Assembly: GCA_019638455.1 (NCBI GenBank)
Contig: JAHBTU010000006.1
Span: 109,269-173,268 of the forward strand
Direction of reading: 5' to 3'
Origin: Saprospiraceae bacterium
GTDB taxonomy: Bacteria; Bacteroidota; Bacteroidia; Chitinophagales; Saprospiraceae
Length of the DNA stretch: 64,000 bases
In this document: one piece after another, positions 36,743-45,767 of the stretch
Layout: each line of letters opens with the position of its first letter
Numbering within the stretch: position 1 is the stretch's first letter
Position numbers and translations under genes: made by a program
The notes under the pieces: generated by a model
What the model was told of the DNA's origin: nothing
Database searches by the model: none
What the model saw: the letters and a program-made list of their open reading frames with translations, nothing else

Positions 36743-36840
36743 TGACGAGTTTTCACTCGGGCGAAAAGCAACCCTCGCCTCGAGTTTGGCAACAAGTATC
36801 AATAAGCGAATTTTGATTTTTCACCAGCAACGATTCAATC

Positions 36841-37539
36841 ATGGCATCAGAACCTAAATCATATTTCACGATTCCGATGAGAGGATTCATATTGGTGATT
36901 TTGGGTGGATTTACTGTTTGCAACTTTACCATAGCAGGTTTGCTGAGCAGTGCCGAAGAAGACTATCAAAGGGTGAAAGCACAAGTGCCGCCCCTGAAAA
37001 AAGAAGTAGAGAGGCTGCTTATCCTGAGGCAAATGGCACAGACGAGTATCCCGCCAACGGTGATTAGCAGCGTGCATGAGCCGGAAAGCACAAGTAAACT
37101 TATCACTTCACATAAGAAAAAAGCGAGCAGGCCCCAATTCAAGTATGTGCTCATTGATGAAAGCTGCGTTGTGTCAGACCCGTCGTGCAAGGAGTGCGTG
37201 TTGAATGAGGAAAGTGAAGAGGCCTTTTCATCCCTGCTGCGTGTGTCTCACGACACACTGTATGTTTACACCATATCCGACGATCTGATTACGCTGGCGC
37301 ATTGCACCAAGGGCAACTCAAAATTCAGCGATTGCGTGTTGGGCTATATACGCTCCAAGTTTAAGGGAAAATTCATGTGTATCGGGAAACTGAACGAGCG
37401 ACACTCGCAAGGTATATCAACTGGTCAAGGCGGCCAAATTATTCTTGCCAATGGCTCTATCGGCCGCCAGGAAATCAAGAAAATCACAAAAGAAATTCCC
37501 ACTGTGGGTGCGATTGGATTTAGCCCATCGAAACGCTGA
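36841..37539 (+). CDS. Membrane-anchored protein of unknown function
   Basis: The 232-residue product has a polar start, one membrane span at about residues 14-34 (F-I-L-V-I-L-G-G-F-T-V-C-N-F-T-I-A-G-L-L), a short coiled-coil-like stretch (V-P-P-L-K-K-E-V-E-R-L-L-I-L-R-Q-M), then a soluble domain with seven cysteines including C-V-V-S-D-P-S-C-K-E-C. The C-terminal half contains I-S-T-G-Q-G-G-Q-I-I-L-A-N-G-S-I-G-R. I do not recognise the family. A terminator follows 28 bp after the stop. It lies beside the other unknown small membrane protein. Confidence 0.75.
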   Translation: MASEPKSYFTIPMRGFILVILGGFTVCNFTIAGLLSSAEEDYQRVKAQVPPLKKEVERLLILRQMAQTSIPPTVISSVHEPESTSKLITSHKKKASRPQFKYVLIDESCVVSDPSCKECVLNEESEEAFSSLLRVSHDTLYVYTISDDLITLAHCTKGNSKFSDCVLGYIRSKFKGKFMCIGKLNERHSQGISTGQGGQIILANGSIGRQEIKKITKEIPTVGAIGFSPSKR

Positions 37540-37566
37540 CCCACGTCACTCAAGATTTTTTTCAGA

Positions 37567-37606
37567 AAAAAAGACCCAGCGCCCCCACATGCGATGGGTC
37601 TTTTTT
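37567..37606 (+). terminator. Intrinsic terminator after the unknown membrane protein
   Basis: AAAAAAGACCCA (37,567-37,578) pairs with TGGGTCTTTTTT (37,595-37,606), and the T-run is part of the stem end. This can work in both directions, but only the upstream gene needs it here. Confidence 0.8.
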
Positions 37607-37707
37607 CATTTTCGCCCATTGGAGACTCACAAGCCTCATTTTTTCTGAAACCCAGCGTTTTTGTGCCTTACCTTTCGCACTGTTTTCCACACGAACACCT
37701 TATTTTC

Positions 37708-40700
37708 ATGCGTATCCCATATTGGCTCCTGTTAACAGGATTTGTCTTTCTGATGGCTGTCCTCCCTTGTGCCTGCAACAAACAAGACATCCCTGCCCGC
37801 ATCCTTGTCTTCTCAAAGACAGAGGGTTTCCGGCACGACTGTATCCCGACAGCTTTGGAATCTTTGAAAATCCTTTGCGCCGACAACGGCATCTTGATGG
37901 ATGCCACGGAGGATGCCGAGATGTTCAAGGACGAGAACTTGCGCCGCTACAACGCGGTCGTTTTTCTCAATACGACGGGCGACGTGCTGAACCCCACACA
38001 AGAGGCCGACTTCGAGCGATATATTCAGGCGGGTGGCGGCTTTGTGGGCATTCATTCCGCCACAGACACCGAATATGGCTGGACTTGGTTTGGGGGGCTT
38101 GTGGGGGCTTATTTCAACGGGCACCCCAGCCAACAAGATGCCACCCTCTTCGTCAAAGACCGCAGCCACCCAGCCACCAAACACCTCGACAACACTTGGA
38201 CACGATGGGACGAGTGGTACAACTTCAAGGACCTTAACCCCAAGGTGAACGTCCTGCTGAGCATTGATGAAAGCTCTTATCAGGGAGGCAATATGTGTGA
38301 CTCCAATCAACAAGGCGACGACAAATGCCACCCCATGTCGTGGTATCACGAATACGACGGCGGTCGAGCCTTTTACACGGCATTGGGGCACACCAAGGAA
38401 AGCTACGCCGAACAGGCGTTTTTGCGTCACTTGCTCGGCGGCATTCAATACGCGATAGGTAAAAAAAAACGCCTTAACTATGCGGCGTGCAGAACTTCAT
38501 CGCTTCCCGACCCCACACGCTTCGTGAAAACGGTATTGGCCAATGAGCTCACCGAGCCAATGCAATTTGGGATGCTCCCCGATGGCAAAATCTTGCTTGT
38601 CGAGCGGCGCGGCGCCATCAAACTTTTAGACCCCCACACTGGCCTCATCAACGTCGCCTACAAATTGCCTGTCCACTCGGAAGAAGAGGACGGCCTCATG
38701 GGATTGGCCATAGACCCCGATTGGGAGCGCAACCATTGGATTTACCTTTACTACTCGCCAGCAGGCAAGGAGGCTGTCAATCAATTGTCGCGTTTTGTTT
38801 TTCGAGGCGATTCGCTCGACCGCGCTTCCGAGAAAATCATTCTGAAAGTACCCGTGCAGCGCGAGGAGTGTTGCCACGCAGGAGGCTGCTTGCGCTACGC
38901 CGAGGATGGCTACTTGTACCTCAGCACAGGCGACAACACCAACCCCTTTGCTTCCGATGGCTATGCGCCCATTGACGAGCGACGCGGACGCAGCGCGTGG
39001 GATGCCCAAAAATCGTCGGCGAACACGATGGATTTGCGCGGCAAGATTTTGAGAATCGAAATGCACAACGACGGCAGCTATACCTGCCCCGTCGGAAATC
39101 TGTTCACGAAAGAAAACATCCACATCACCGAGGGCGCCACACCAACCGACCAACGTACCAAAGACAACAAGCAACGTGGCGGAAGACCCGAAATCTACGT
39201 CATGGGGTGCCGCAATCCTTTCCGCATTTCTATTGACGAGCGCCGAAAACTGCTCTTTTGGGGCGAAGTAGGCCCCGACGCGGGCGAACCCGATAGCACA
39301 CGCGGCCCAGCAGGCCACGACGAGGTGAACCGCGCCCGCGCCGCCGGCTTTTTTGGATGGCCCTATTTTGTGGCCGACAACAAGCCATACCGTTACTACG
39401 ATTTTTCCACAAACAAACACGGACATCATTTCGACCCGCAGCGCCCCATCAACAACAGCCCGAACAACACAGGCAGCCGCGAACTGCCACCCGCGCAGCC
39501 AGCCTTTATTTGGTATCCCTATGGCAATTCACCCGACTTCCCCCTGACTGGCAACGGCGGACGCAATGCGATGGCTGGCCCCGTTTATTATTGCGACAAA
39601 TACCCCCCTGCTACCCGGCTCCCCGACTATTACCACGGCAAGCTAATCACCTACGACTGGATGCGCAATTGGCTCATGGCCATCACGCTTGATTCGCTGG
39701 GCAATTTCAGTCGCATGGAATCCTTCGGCGACAGCATATCACTTTCGCGGCCCATGGATATGTTCGTGGACAAAAACGGCTCAATATGGGTGCTCGAATA
39801 TGGCACACAGTGGTTCTCCTCCAACCCCGATGCCCGCGTCAGCCGCATTGACTATGTGCGCGGCAATCGCCCTCCCATCCCTGTGCTTGGCGCCAACAAA
39901 ACCGCGGGCGCAGCCCCGCTCACCGTCATTTTTTCCGCCTCCAAATCACGCGATTACGACAATGACAGATTGAGCTTTGAACTGGATTTCGGCGACGGCT
40001 CACCCAAATGGTCACAGAACAACCTCCGCCAAACCCTGCACGCCAGTTTTTCAAAAAACGTAAAAAAAAACCCCCTCGACTCTATCGCTCACGTTTATGA
40101 AAGGCCCGGCACCTACGAGGCTATTTTGAAAGTTGCCGACGCAACGAAGCAATACAAAACCACCAAACTCAAAATCAGCGTGGGCAACGAGCCGCCCCTT
40201 GTGCGATGGGACTTGGGCGGCAAAAACAGGAGCTTCTACGAGCCGGGGCAAGTGCTTGACTACAAGGTCGTCGTGGAAGACTTGGAAGACGGTTCGCTCG
40301 AAAATGGCGGCGTGCTGCCGACCTCGGTGGCCACCACCATTGACTATTTGGAAACGGGGTTCGACATCACCTCCATCGCTCAAGGCCACCAAAGCGCCAA
40401 ACAACAGACCGAATACGCCAAGGGCAAAACCCTCATTGACCGCTCCGATTGCAAAACCTGCCACGCTGCCGACCGGCAAATCAACGGCCCCTCCTACGAG
40501 GCCATAGCGGAACGGTATCGAAAAAGCGAGTTCGCCGTCCGCACACTATCCGCCAAAATCATCAAAGGCGGCGCTGGCAATTGGGGCCAGACCGTGATGA
40601 GCGCTCACCCCCAAATATCCGAAGAAGATGCCGGGGAAATGGCACGCTGGATTCTTTCGCTCGGCGCTCCCGCCAAGACCAAGCAAACATACCCCGTGGA

Positions 40701-41310
40701 AGGCCAGTATGCGCTCGACCTGCCCGAACAAAAAGACAAAAAGAAAAAAGCGGCACCCGGCACATTCATCCTAAAAGCCACTTACAAAGACAGGGGCAGC
40801 GGCTCGCAGGCACCTTTGGAAGAAAGCGAAACACTCGCCCTGCGCCATGCCTTCCAGCAGGCCGAACAAGCGGACAGCACCTCCAAGGGGGTGACGCATT
40901 ACCGACCGTTCGACGGCGACACGGTGGTGCTGAAAGACTTGAGGCACAATAGTTTTTTTGTGTTCAAACACACTGATTTGACGGGCATCCACTCTGTATC
41001 GGTAGGTGTTGGCTCCACCGACAATCGCCAGCAATTCAGCGGCGGACGCATGGAAATTCGACTCGACTCGCCCACGGGCGCTTTGATTGGCTCGGTGGCG
41101 ATTCCGGCAAAAAATGGAGGCGCGGGGCGCATGGAAATGTCGGAGCTAAGCGCCCCGCTCAATATGATGCCCGATGGCAAATTCCACGACGTTTATTTTG
41201 TTTTGAAAAACGAAAACAACCCCTCGCAACAGGTGGCGGCGGTGGATTGGGTGCGATTCGAATTGATGGACGTGCCTCCTCGCAAATCGAAAAACGCAGA
41301 GAGTCAATAA
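37708..41310 (+). CDS. ThuA - sugar dehydrogenase - PKD - cytochrome c fusion lipoprotein
   Basis: The start at 37,708 opens with a lipoprotein signal (lipobox P-C-A-C near residue 22), giving 1,200 residues. Domains in order: a ThuA-like trehalose-utilisation fold (residues ~30-250, K-T-E-G-F-R-H and G-G-G-F-V-G-I-H), a glucose/sorbosone-dehydrogenase-type beta-propeller (~265-720, with D-G-L-M-G-L-A-I-D-P and L-S-T-G-D), a PKD domain (~730-840), a monohaem cytochrome c with C-K-T-C-H near residue 915 and the downstream T-V-M-S-A-H-P methionine, and a carbohydrate-binding-like tail (~1,010-1,190). It probably oxidises a sugar outside the cytoplasm and passes electrons to haem. PQQ use is inferred from the family. 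Confidence 0.9.
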   Translation: MRIPYWLLLTGFVFLMAVLPCACNKQDIPARILVFSKTEGFRHDCIPTALESLKILCADNGILMDATEDAEMFKDENLRRYNAVVFLNTTGDVLNPTQEADFERYIQAGGGFVGIHSATDTEYGWTWFGGLVGAYFNGHPSQQDATLFVKDRSHPATKHLDNTWTRWDEWYNFKDLNPKVNVLLSIDESSYQGGNMCDSNQQGDDKCHPMSWYHEYDGGRAFYTALGHTKESYAEQAFLRHLLGGIQYAIGKKKRLNYAACRTSSLPDPTRFVKTVLANELTEPMQFGMLPDGKILLVERRGAIKLLDPHTGLINVAYKLPVHSEEEDGLMGLAIDPDWERNHWIYLYYSPAGKEAVNQLSRFVFRGDSLDRASEKIILKVPVQREECCHAGGCLRYAEDGYLYLSTGDNTNPFASDGYAPIDERRGRSAWDAQKSSANTMDLRGKILRIEMHNDGSYTCPVGNLFTKENIHITEGATPTDQRTKDNKQRGGRPEIYVMGCRNPFRISIDERRKLLFWGEVGPDAGEPDSTRGPAGHDEVNRARAAGFFGWPYFVADNKPYRYYDFSTNKHGHHFDPQRPINNSPNNTGSRELPPAQPAFIWYPYGNSPDFPLTGNGGRNAMAGPVYYCDKYPPATRLPDYYHGKLITYDWMRNWLMAITLDSLGNFSRMESFGDSISLSRPMDMFVDKNGSIWVLEYGTQWFSSNPDARVSRIDYVRGNRPPIPVLGANKTAGAAPLTVIFSASKSRDYDNDRLSFELDFGDGSPKWSQNNLRQTLHASFSKNVKKNPLDSIAHVYERPGTYEAILKVADATKQYKTTKLKISVGNEPPLVRWDLGGKNRSFYEPGQVLDYKVVVEDLEDGSLENGGVLPTSVATTIDYLETGFDITSIAQGHQSAKQQTEYAKGKTLIDRSDCKTCHAADRQINGPSYEAIAERYRKSEFAVRTLSAKIIKGGAGNWGQTVMSAHPQISEEDAGEMARWILSLGAPAKTKQTYPVEGQYALDLPEQKDKKKKAAPGTFILKATYKDRGSGSQAPLEESETLALRHAFQQAEQADSTSKGVTHYRPFDGDTVVLKDLRHNSFFVFKHTDLTGIHSVSVGVGSTDNRQQFSGGRMEIRLDSPTGALIGSVAIPAKNGGAGRMEMSELSAPLNMMPDGKFHDVYFVLKNENNPSQQVAAVDWVRFELMDVPPRKSKNAESQ

Positions 41311-41340
41311 CTCGGCGCCCGGCATCGGTTTGGCCAACAT

Positions 41341-42081
41341 TCAAAACTCAATCACTTTGCGCTTCAGCTCGAAGTGCTTGCCGAGATACACCTTGCGCAC
41401 CATCTCGTCGGCGGCCAATTCTTCGGCAGTGCCTTGCTTGAGGATGCTCCCCTCGAACATGAGGTAAGCACGGTCGGTGATGCTGAGGGTTTCCTGCACG
41501 TTGTGGTCCGTGATGAGGATACCTATGTTCTTGGTTTTCAGCTTCGCCACGATGTACTGGATATCCTCCACCGCGATAGGGTCAATACCCGCAAACGGCT
41601 CGTCGAGCAATATGAATTTAGGGTCGGAAGCGAGGGCGCGGGCGATTTCGGTGCGTCGGCGCTCGCCGCCGGAGAGCGTGTCGCCGAGACCCGTCCGCAC
41701 GCGGTTGAGGTTGAACTCTTCCAACAGCAATTCAAGTTTTTCGTGCTGTTCGGACTTGCTCAGTTTGGTCATTTCCAGCACCGCCTTGATGTTGTCTTCC
41801 ACCGATAGTTTGCGAAAAACACTCGGCTCTTGCGGCAAGTACCCGATACCCTTTTGGGCGCGTTTGTACATCGGCAAGTCGGTGATTTCCTCGGCATCGA
41901 GAAACACATGGCCATCGGTCGGGCGAATGAACCCCACCACCATGTAGAACGAAGTGGTCTTGCCCGCCCCGTTCGGGCCAAGCAGCCCCACGATTTCTCC
42001 CTGTTTCACATCAAATGAAACACCCTTGACGACCGTGCGCTTGCCGTAGGTTTTGATAATATTTTCGGCTCTTAAAATCAT
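41341..42081 (-). CDS. lptB: LPS export ABC transporter ATP-binding protein
   Basis: The 246-residue product is the ATPase of the Lpt machine that moves lipopolysaccharide to the outer membrane. Walker A G-P-N-G-A-G-K-T-T near residue 37, Q-loop Y-L-P-Q-E-P-S-V-F near 84, signature L-S-G-G-E-R-R-R near 140, Walker B F-I-L-L-D-E-P-F-A-G-I-D-P and the H-loop T-D-H-N-V are in place, with the LptB-typical segments S-V-F-R-K-L and L-G-K-H-F. It follows the yqeY-like gene on the same strand after a spacer with a word hairpin; no other lpt gene is in the window. Confidence 0.95.
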   Translation of the reverse strand: MILRAENIIKTYGKRTVVKGVSFDVKQGEIVGLLGPNGAGKTTSFYMVVGFIRPTDGHVFLDAEEITDLPMYKRAQKGIGYLPQEPSVFRKLSVEDNIKAVLEMTKLSKSEQHEKLELLLEEFNLNRVRTGLGDTLSGGERRRTEIARALASDPKFILLDEPFAGIDPIAVEDIQYIVAKLKTKNIGILITDHNVQETLSITDRAYLMFEGSILKQGTAEELAADEMVRKVYLGKHFELKRKVIEF

Positions 42082-42110
42082 GCGACTTTGTTGATTGGGT
42101 TGTTAGCGGA

Positions 42111-42153
42111 TTGGTTGATTTGGCGCGAAATTTTACCTCGCCCAATCAACCAA
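42111..42153. repeat. Word hairpin between the yqeY-like gene and lptB (TTGGTTGATT)
   Basis: TTGGTTGATTTGGCG (42,111-42,125) pairs with CGCCCAATCAACCAA (42,139-42,153), 14 of 15 positions, around a 13-nt loop. The word is the same as in the tuf-tRNA-Trp hairpin. Confidence 0.65.
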
Positions 42154-42168
42154 CCTTTGAATCAACAC

Positions 42169-42618
42169 TCATTGAGCGAGCAGTTTTTTCACAATCTCCG
42201 AAATAGCCCTTCCATCCGCTTTCCCGGCTAATTGTTTGTTTGCAGCGCCCATCACCTTGCCCATGTCTTTGGCGGAGGTCGCGCCAGTGTCGGCGACGAT
42301 TTTTTTCAGGATGGCCTCCAACTCAGCTCCTTCGAGCATGGCGGGGAGGTATTGTTTGATGACCTCGATTTCCTCGCGTTCCTTTTCGGCTAACTCCGGT
42401 CGGTTGTTTTTAGTGTAAATATCAAACGATTCTTGGCGAGTTTTCACCAATTTTTGGAGCATCTGTAGCTCGCGGGCCTCATCAATGGCCTGACCACTAC
42501 CGTCTGTTTTGGCGAGCATGATGGCGCTTTTGATGGCGCGGATGGCGCGTAGCGTCACCTCGTCTTTGGCTTTCATGGCCACGACGAGGTCTTTGTTGAT
42601 TTTTTCTTCGAGTGTCAT
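42169..42618 (-). CDS. GatB/YqeY domain-containing protein
   Basis: The start at 42,618 (M-T-L-E-E-K-I-N-K-D-L) gives 149 residues, the family length. YqeY proteins resemble the C-terminal tail domain of the GatB amidotransferase subunit; the segment Y-L-P-A-M-L near residue 95 and G-K-V-M-G-A-A near 125 (with G-K-A-D-G-R after it) are the family landmarks. It may bind tRNA, but its role is unproven. It lies 46 bp after the unknown conserved gene and upstream of lptB. A longer frame from 42,693 overlaps that gene and is unlikely. Confidence 0.9.
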   Translation of the reverse strand: MTLEEKINKDLVVAMKAKDEVTLRAIRAIKSAIMLAKTDGSGQAIDEARELQMLQKLVKTRQESFDIYTKNNRPELAEKEREEIEVIKQYLPAMLEGAELEAILKKIVADTGATSAKDMGKVMGAANKQLAGKADGRAISEIVKKLLAQ

Positions 42619-42664
42619 TTCGGTAGCTGTTTTTTCATACAAAATGCGGTGGCGCGTCCTGAGT

Positions 42665-44092
42665 TCATTGAAGGATTGATGCACCAAAGCCAAACAAACG
42701 CTTTTCCTTCACCAAACGTGCCACCTCGCTTGGCACTTTTTCCTCCCAACCCGGCTCTCCATCTTGAATTTGCCTTAGCACCTCCTTGTGATAAATCCCC
42801 AGAATATCTGGACTGAACCGCTGAATGTCCACAATGTTTCGATGCTCGAGCAAATGCTCGTAGAGAAAACGGATGGCAGGGGGGATGGGAAGGGTTTGGG
42901 TAGTTTGAGGTTTTTTTGGGCCAGGCGCAGCGGACGGGGTTTGAAGGGCGGGGTGGATGTAAAATCGCACGTTGCGAGGAAAGAGCTCGCCGAATGCACC
43001 GAGCAGGTTGTCGGGGTTCGCTTCGGCAGTTTCGCGGAGGATGATTTCGAGTTTGCGGGCGCCCATTGCGAGGCCGATGTGGGGAATCTTGTAATCGGCG
43101 AAGTAGGCGATTAATTTTTTGTGCTGGAGGCAGTTCGAGATGATGACCGTTTGCCCCAGCGCGCAAAGAATGTCGGCGCGGTCGAGAAAGTCGCGCTCGT
43201 TGAGTTCGCCGTCGGAGCGCAGATTGTCGAGGGTGATTTCGGCGAGAAAAAAAGTTTTCTCGGCATCCACGTCGGGTTCGGCGCGAAACTGCTCGTAGGC
43301 CCGGCGAATCATGTCCTGCTGCACCAAGGTAGGCGGGCGATAACTTCCCCGCGCGATGAGAATGGAGGTTCGGTACAGGAATTCGCCCGCGTGCAAGCTA
43401 TTGCCATCGGGGCCAAAAATGGCGACATCCGTGAGGCCATGCTTGACTGCCCAAAGACAAATCAGGCGATTGTCCAGGTCAGCGAAGTCAGGCCCCGCGA
43501 TACGCACCATGTCCAATTTGACCCGCCCGCGCAAGTTGTCCATGAGTGATTGGAGCAAGGTCTCAGGGTCGCCGTGATAGCGGAAGCAGCCATAAATCAA
43601 GTTGACGCCAAGTATGCCGATGGCTTGCTGTTGGAGGCGATTGTCGTTGTCGAGCAGGCGAACATGGAGGATGAGGTCGTTAGGTTTCGAGTTGGGGTCG
43701 AGTTGAAAACGCAAGCCTAACCAGCCATCGCCTTTGATGGTTTTTTGATAGTTGATGGCTGCCACCGTGTCGGCGAAAGCAAAGAAATTTTGCTGCGGGC
43801 GCTCTTCGCGCAGTCGGCCCTCCATGAGTTTGTACTCGTGGTCGAGCATCCGATAGAGGCGCGATTCGCAGACATAACGGCCTTTGCCTTTGGCTTCCGT
43901 GCCATATATCTCGTCGCTCACCGTTTTGTCGTAGGCACTCATGCTTTTGGCAATGGTGCCTGCCGCCGCCCCCACCTGAAAAAAATGCCGGGCTACCTCT
44001 TGCCCCGCACCGATTTCGGCGAACGCGCCGTAGATGCGCTCGTCGAGGTTGATTTCCAATGCTTTTTGTTCCGTTTCGAGAATCCTGCGCAT
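42665..44092 (-). CDS. Conserved protein of unknown function (475 residues)
   Basis: I place the start at 44,092 (M-R-R-I-L-E-T-E-Q-K-A-L-E-I-N-L). The reading frame runs on to 44,266, but the extra 58 residues come from the repeat element and are not part of the gene. The N-terminus (E-R-I-Y-G-A-F-A-E-I-G-A-G-Q-E-V-A-R-H-F-F, then G-T-I-A-K-S-M-S-A-Y-D) is that of a widespread bacterial family whose database names, such as TonB receptor or nicotinate-nucleotide adenylyltransferase, I believe to be propagated errors: no signal peptide, barrel or nucleotidyltransferase motif is visible. A perfect 7-bp hairpin (44,102-44,118) sits just upstream of the start. Function unknown; soluble and probably cytoplasmic. 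Confidence 0.85.
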   Translation of the reverse strand: MRRILETEQKALEINLDERIYGAFAEIGAGQEVARHFFQVGAAAGTIAKSMSAYDKTVSDEIYGTEAKGKGRYVCESRLYRMLDHEYKLMEGRLREERPQQNFFAFADTVAAINYQKTIKGDGWLGLRFQLDPNSKPNDLILHVRLLDNDNRLQQQAIGILGVNLIYGCFRYHGDPETLLQSLMDNLRGRVKLDMVRIAGPDFADLDNRLICLWAVKHGLTDVAIFGPDGNSLHAGEFLYRTSILIARGSYRPPTLVQQDMIRRAYEQFRAEPDVDAEKTFFLAEITLDNLRSDGELNERDFLDRADILCALGQTVIISNCLQHKKLIAYFADYKIPHIGLAMGARKLEIILRETAEANPDNLLGAFGELFPRNVRFYIHPALQTPSAAPGPKKPQTTQTLPIPPAIRFLYEHLLEHRNIVDIQRFSPDILGIYHKEVLRQIQDGEPGWEEKVPSEVARLVKEKRLFGFGASILQ

Positions 44093-44137
44093 AAGTGTAA
44101 CGCCAACCGCTGGTTGGCTCTCAATTCTTTTTTTGTA

Positions 44138-44284
44138 ACATGATTTATCCCGAATTTTTGCCCAGCGGGGCGGAATATGGGCTAAAACCTCCTTCATATT
44201 CAGCCCCGCTGGGACAGTTAGAAGACTTGATTTTTGGCAGAATAGTGAGCCAAAATCTGTTTTCAAAATTCGGGATGACTCATG
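44138..44284. mobile_element. Palindromic MITE-like element, copy 1
   Basis: This 147-bp element has inverted ends of about 21 bp (left ACATGATTTATCCCGAATTT; the right end inverted reads CATGAGTCATCCCGAATTTT) and inner arms CCCAGCGGGGCGGAATATG / CATATTCAGCCCCGCTGGG. A ~90% identical copy in the opposite orientation is at 50,155-50,302. It codes for no transposase. I cannot define a target duplication. Confidence 0.7.
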
Positions 44285-44338
44285 CTTTACAGTTTTTTTT
44301 ACCTTTTAAAAACAACTTGATGACTTGAGGTCGTCTCC

Positions 44339-45613
44339 TCATCTGGGCTTATAACCCCAAATGGCGTAATACAAGATGTAAAGGTAGCAAGGCAGCATGG
44401 AAAACAGGAAAGCGGACTGGTATCCCACCGACTTTTCGAGCACCCCGTAGAGCTGCGGGATGAGCGCCCCGCCCGCAATGCCCATCACCAACAAGGCAGA
44501 CCCAATTTGAGTAAATCTACCCAAGCCATTGATGGCCAGCGGCCATATTGCCGGCCACATGACGGCATTGGCAAGCCCAAGCAGCGCGATGCAGGTCACC
44601 GCGGTGGGGCCAGTGGTCAGATATGTAAGCACCGTGAACACCACGCCGAGCATAGCCGAGTATTTGAGAAAATTTTGTTGCGAGACATATTTGGGTATCA
44701 AAATAATGCTCAGAACATAACCCACAAGCATGGCTCCAAGCGTGAACGAGGTGAAATACTTCGTCTGGTCGAGACTGAACCCCAACGATTTGCCATACAC
44801 TCCAATCACATCGCCAGCCATCACCTCAGCGCCCACATAGAGGAAAATTGCCAACGCCCCAAGCATCAGGTGCGGGAATTGCCACACACTGGTGCGGCTA
44901 GCCGCAAGGTTGGAAACAGTACCTTCGCTTGAGGTGCCGGCAGCGGTATCTATCTCTGGCAATGCCGAACGGCGTATCATCGCTGCCAGCAACCCCAGCA
45001 CTATGGCCATCACGATATAAGGCATCACTACCCTGCCAGCCAGTTCGTTGAGCAGGCCAGCACGCGCCACACCGTCCGTCGCCTCGTTGATTTGCGCCTC
45101 AATGACACTGGCATTTTTCAAAACAATGCTGCTCAAAATCAGCGGGCTGAGAATGCCCGCCACCTTGTTGCATATTCCCATAATGCTGATGCGCTGGGCC
45201 GCGCTCTCGATGGGGCCGATGATGCTGATGTAGGGGTTAGAGGCCGTTTGAAGCAGCGACAAACCCATGCCTTGCACAAAAAGCCCCGTCAAAAACAAAG
45301 GAAACGCCCGCATATTCGCCGCCGGAATAAATATGAGGCAGCCCAAGGCCATCACCAGCAGTCCTAAGGCCATGCCGTTTTTGAAACCCGTCCGCTTCAA
45401 AATCTGAGAGGAAGGAATGGCCAGAAAAAAGTAGCTGATGTAAAAAGCAAAAGTGACAAACAGCGCCTGTAAAGTATCCAACTCACAAGCAAGTTTGAGA
45501 AAAGGTATCAGGGTGCCATTCAACCATGTGACAAACCCAAAAATGAAAAACAGCAAACCAATAATGCTGATTTGGTACAAGTAGCCAGCGGTGCGGGTGG
45601 AGGAATTCTGCAT
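44339..45613 (-). CDS. Sugar MFS transporter (FucP / glucose-galactose type)
   Basis: The 424-residue product has about 12 membrane spans and the layout of the FHS group of the major facilitator superfamily: an N-terminal span with F-G-F-V-T-W-L-N-G-T-L-I-P-F-L-K near residues 25-40 and G-L-F-V-Q-G-M-G-L-S-L-L-Q-T-A-S-N-P-Y near 110. The asparagine-proline end of the second motif is typical of FucP and glucose/galactose symporters. It probably imports a hexose with protons across the inner membrane; the exact sugar is not determinable. It stands alone, with the palindromic element just after its stop. Confidence 0.93.
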   Translation of the reverse strand: MQNSSTRTAGYLYQISIIGLLFFIFGFVTWLNGTLIPFLKLACELDTLQALFVTFAFYISYFFLAIPSSQILKRTGFKNGMALGLLVMALGCLIFIPAANMRAFPLFLTGLFVQGMGLSLLQTASNPYISIIGPIESAAQRISIMGICNKVAGILSPLILSSIVLKNASVIEAQINEATDGVARAGLLNELAGRVVMPYIVMAIVLGLLAAMIRRSALPEIDTAAGTSSEGTVSNLAASRTSVWQFPHLMLGALAIFLYVGAEVMAGDVIGVYGKSLGFSLDQTKYFTSFTLGAMLVGYVLSIILIPKYVSQQNFLKYSAMLGVVFTVLTYLTTGPTAVTCIALLGLANAVMWPAIWPLAINGLGRFTQIGSALLVMGIAGGALIPQLYGVLEKSVGYQSAFLFSMLPCYLYILYYAIWGYKPR

Positions 45614-45767
45614 ACTTTTGCGACTTTAGGTGTTTTTGCAATGAGGCTGATGAATAATGCCACGCAAACATCCAAATAATTTTTGCCCCTTGCATCCAGT
45701 CCGTTATAAAATAGAGCCAACGCCCCCCTTTCTCAAAACATAAGGATGGGCAACCCATCGCCAGAAT

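Noticed and set aside
44140..44328. A 62-codon plus-strand open frame in the gap after the MFS gene
   Set aside because: It is a translation of element copy 1 with no start context or protein-like features.
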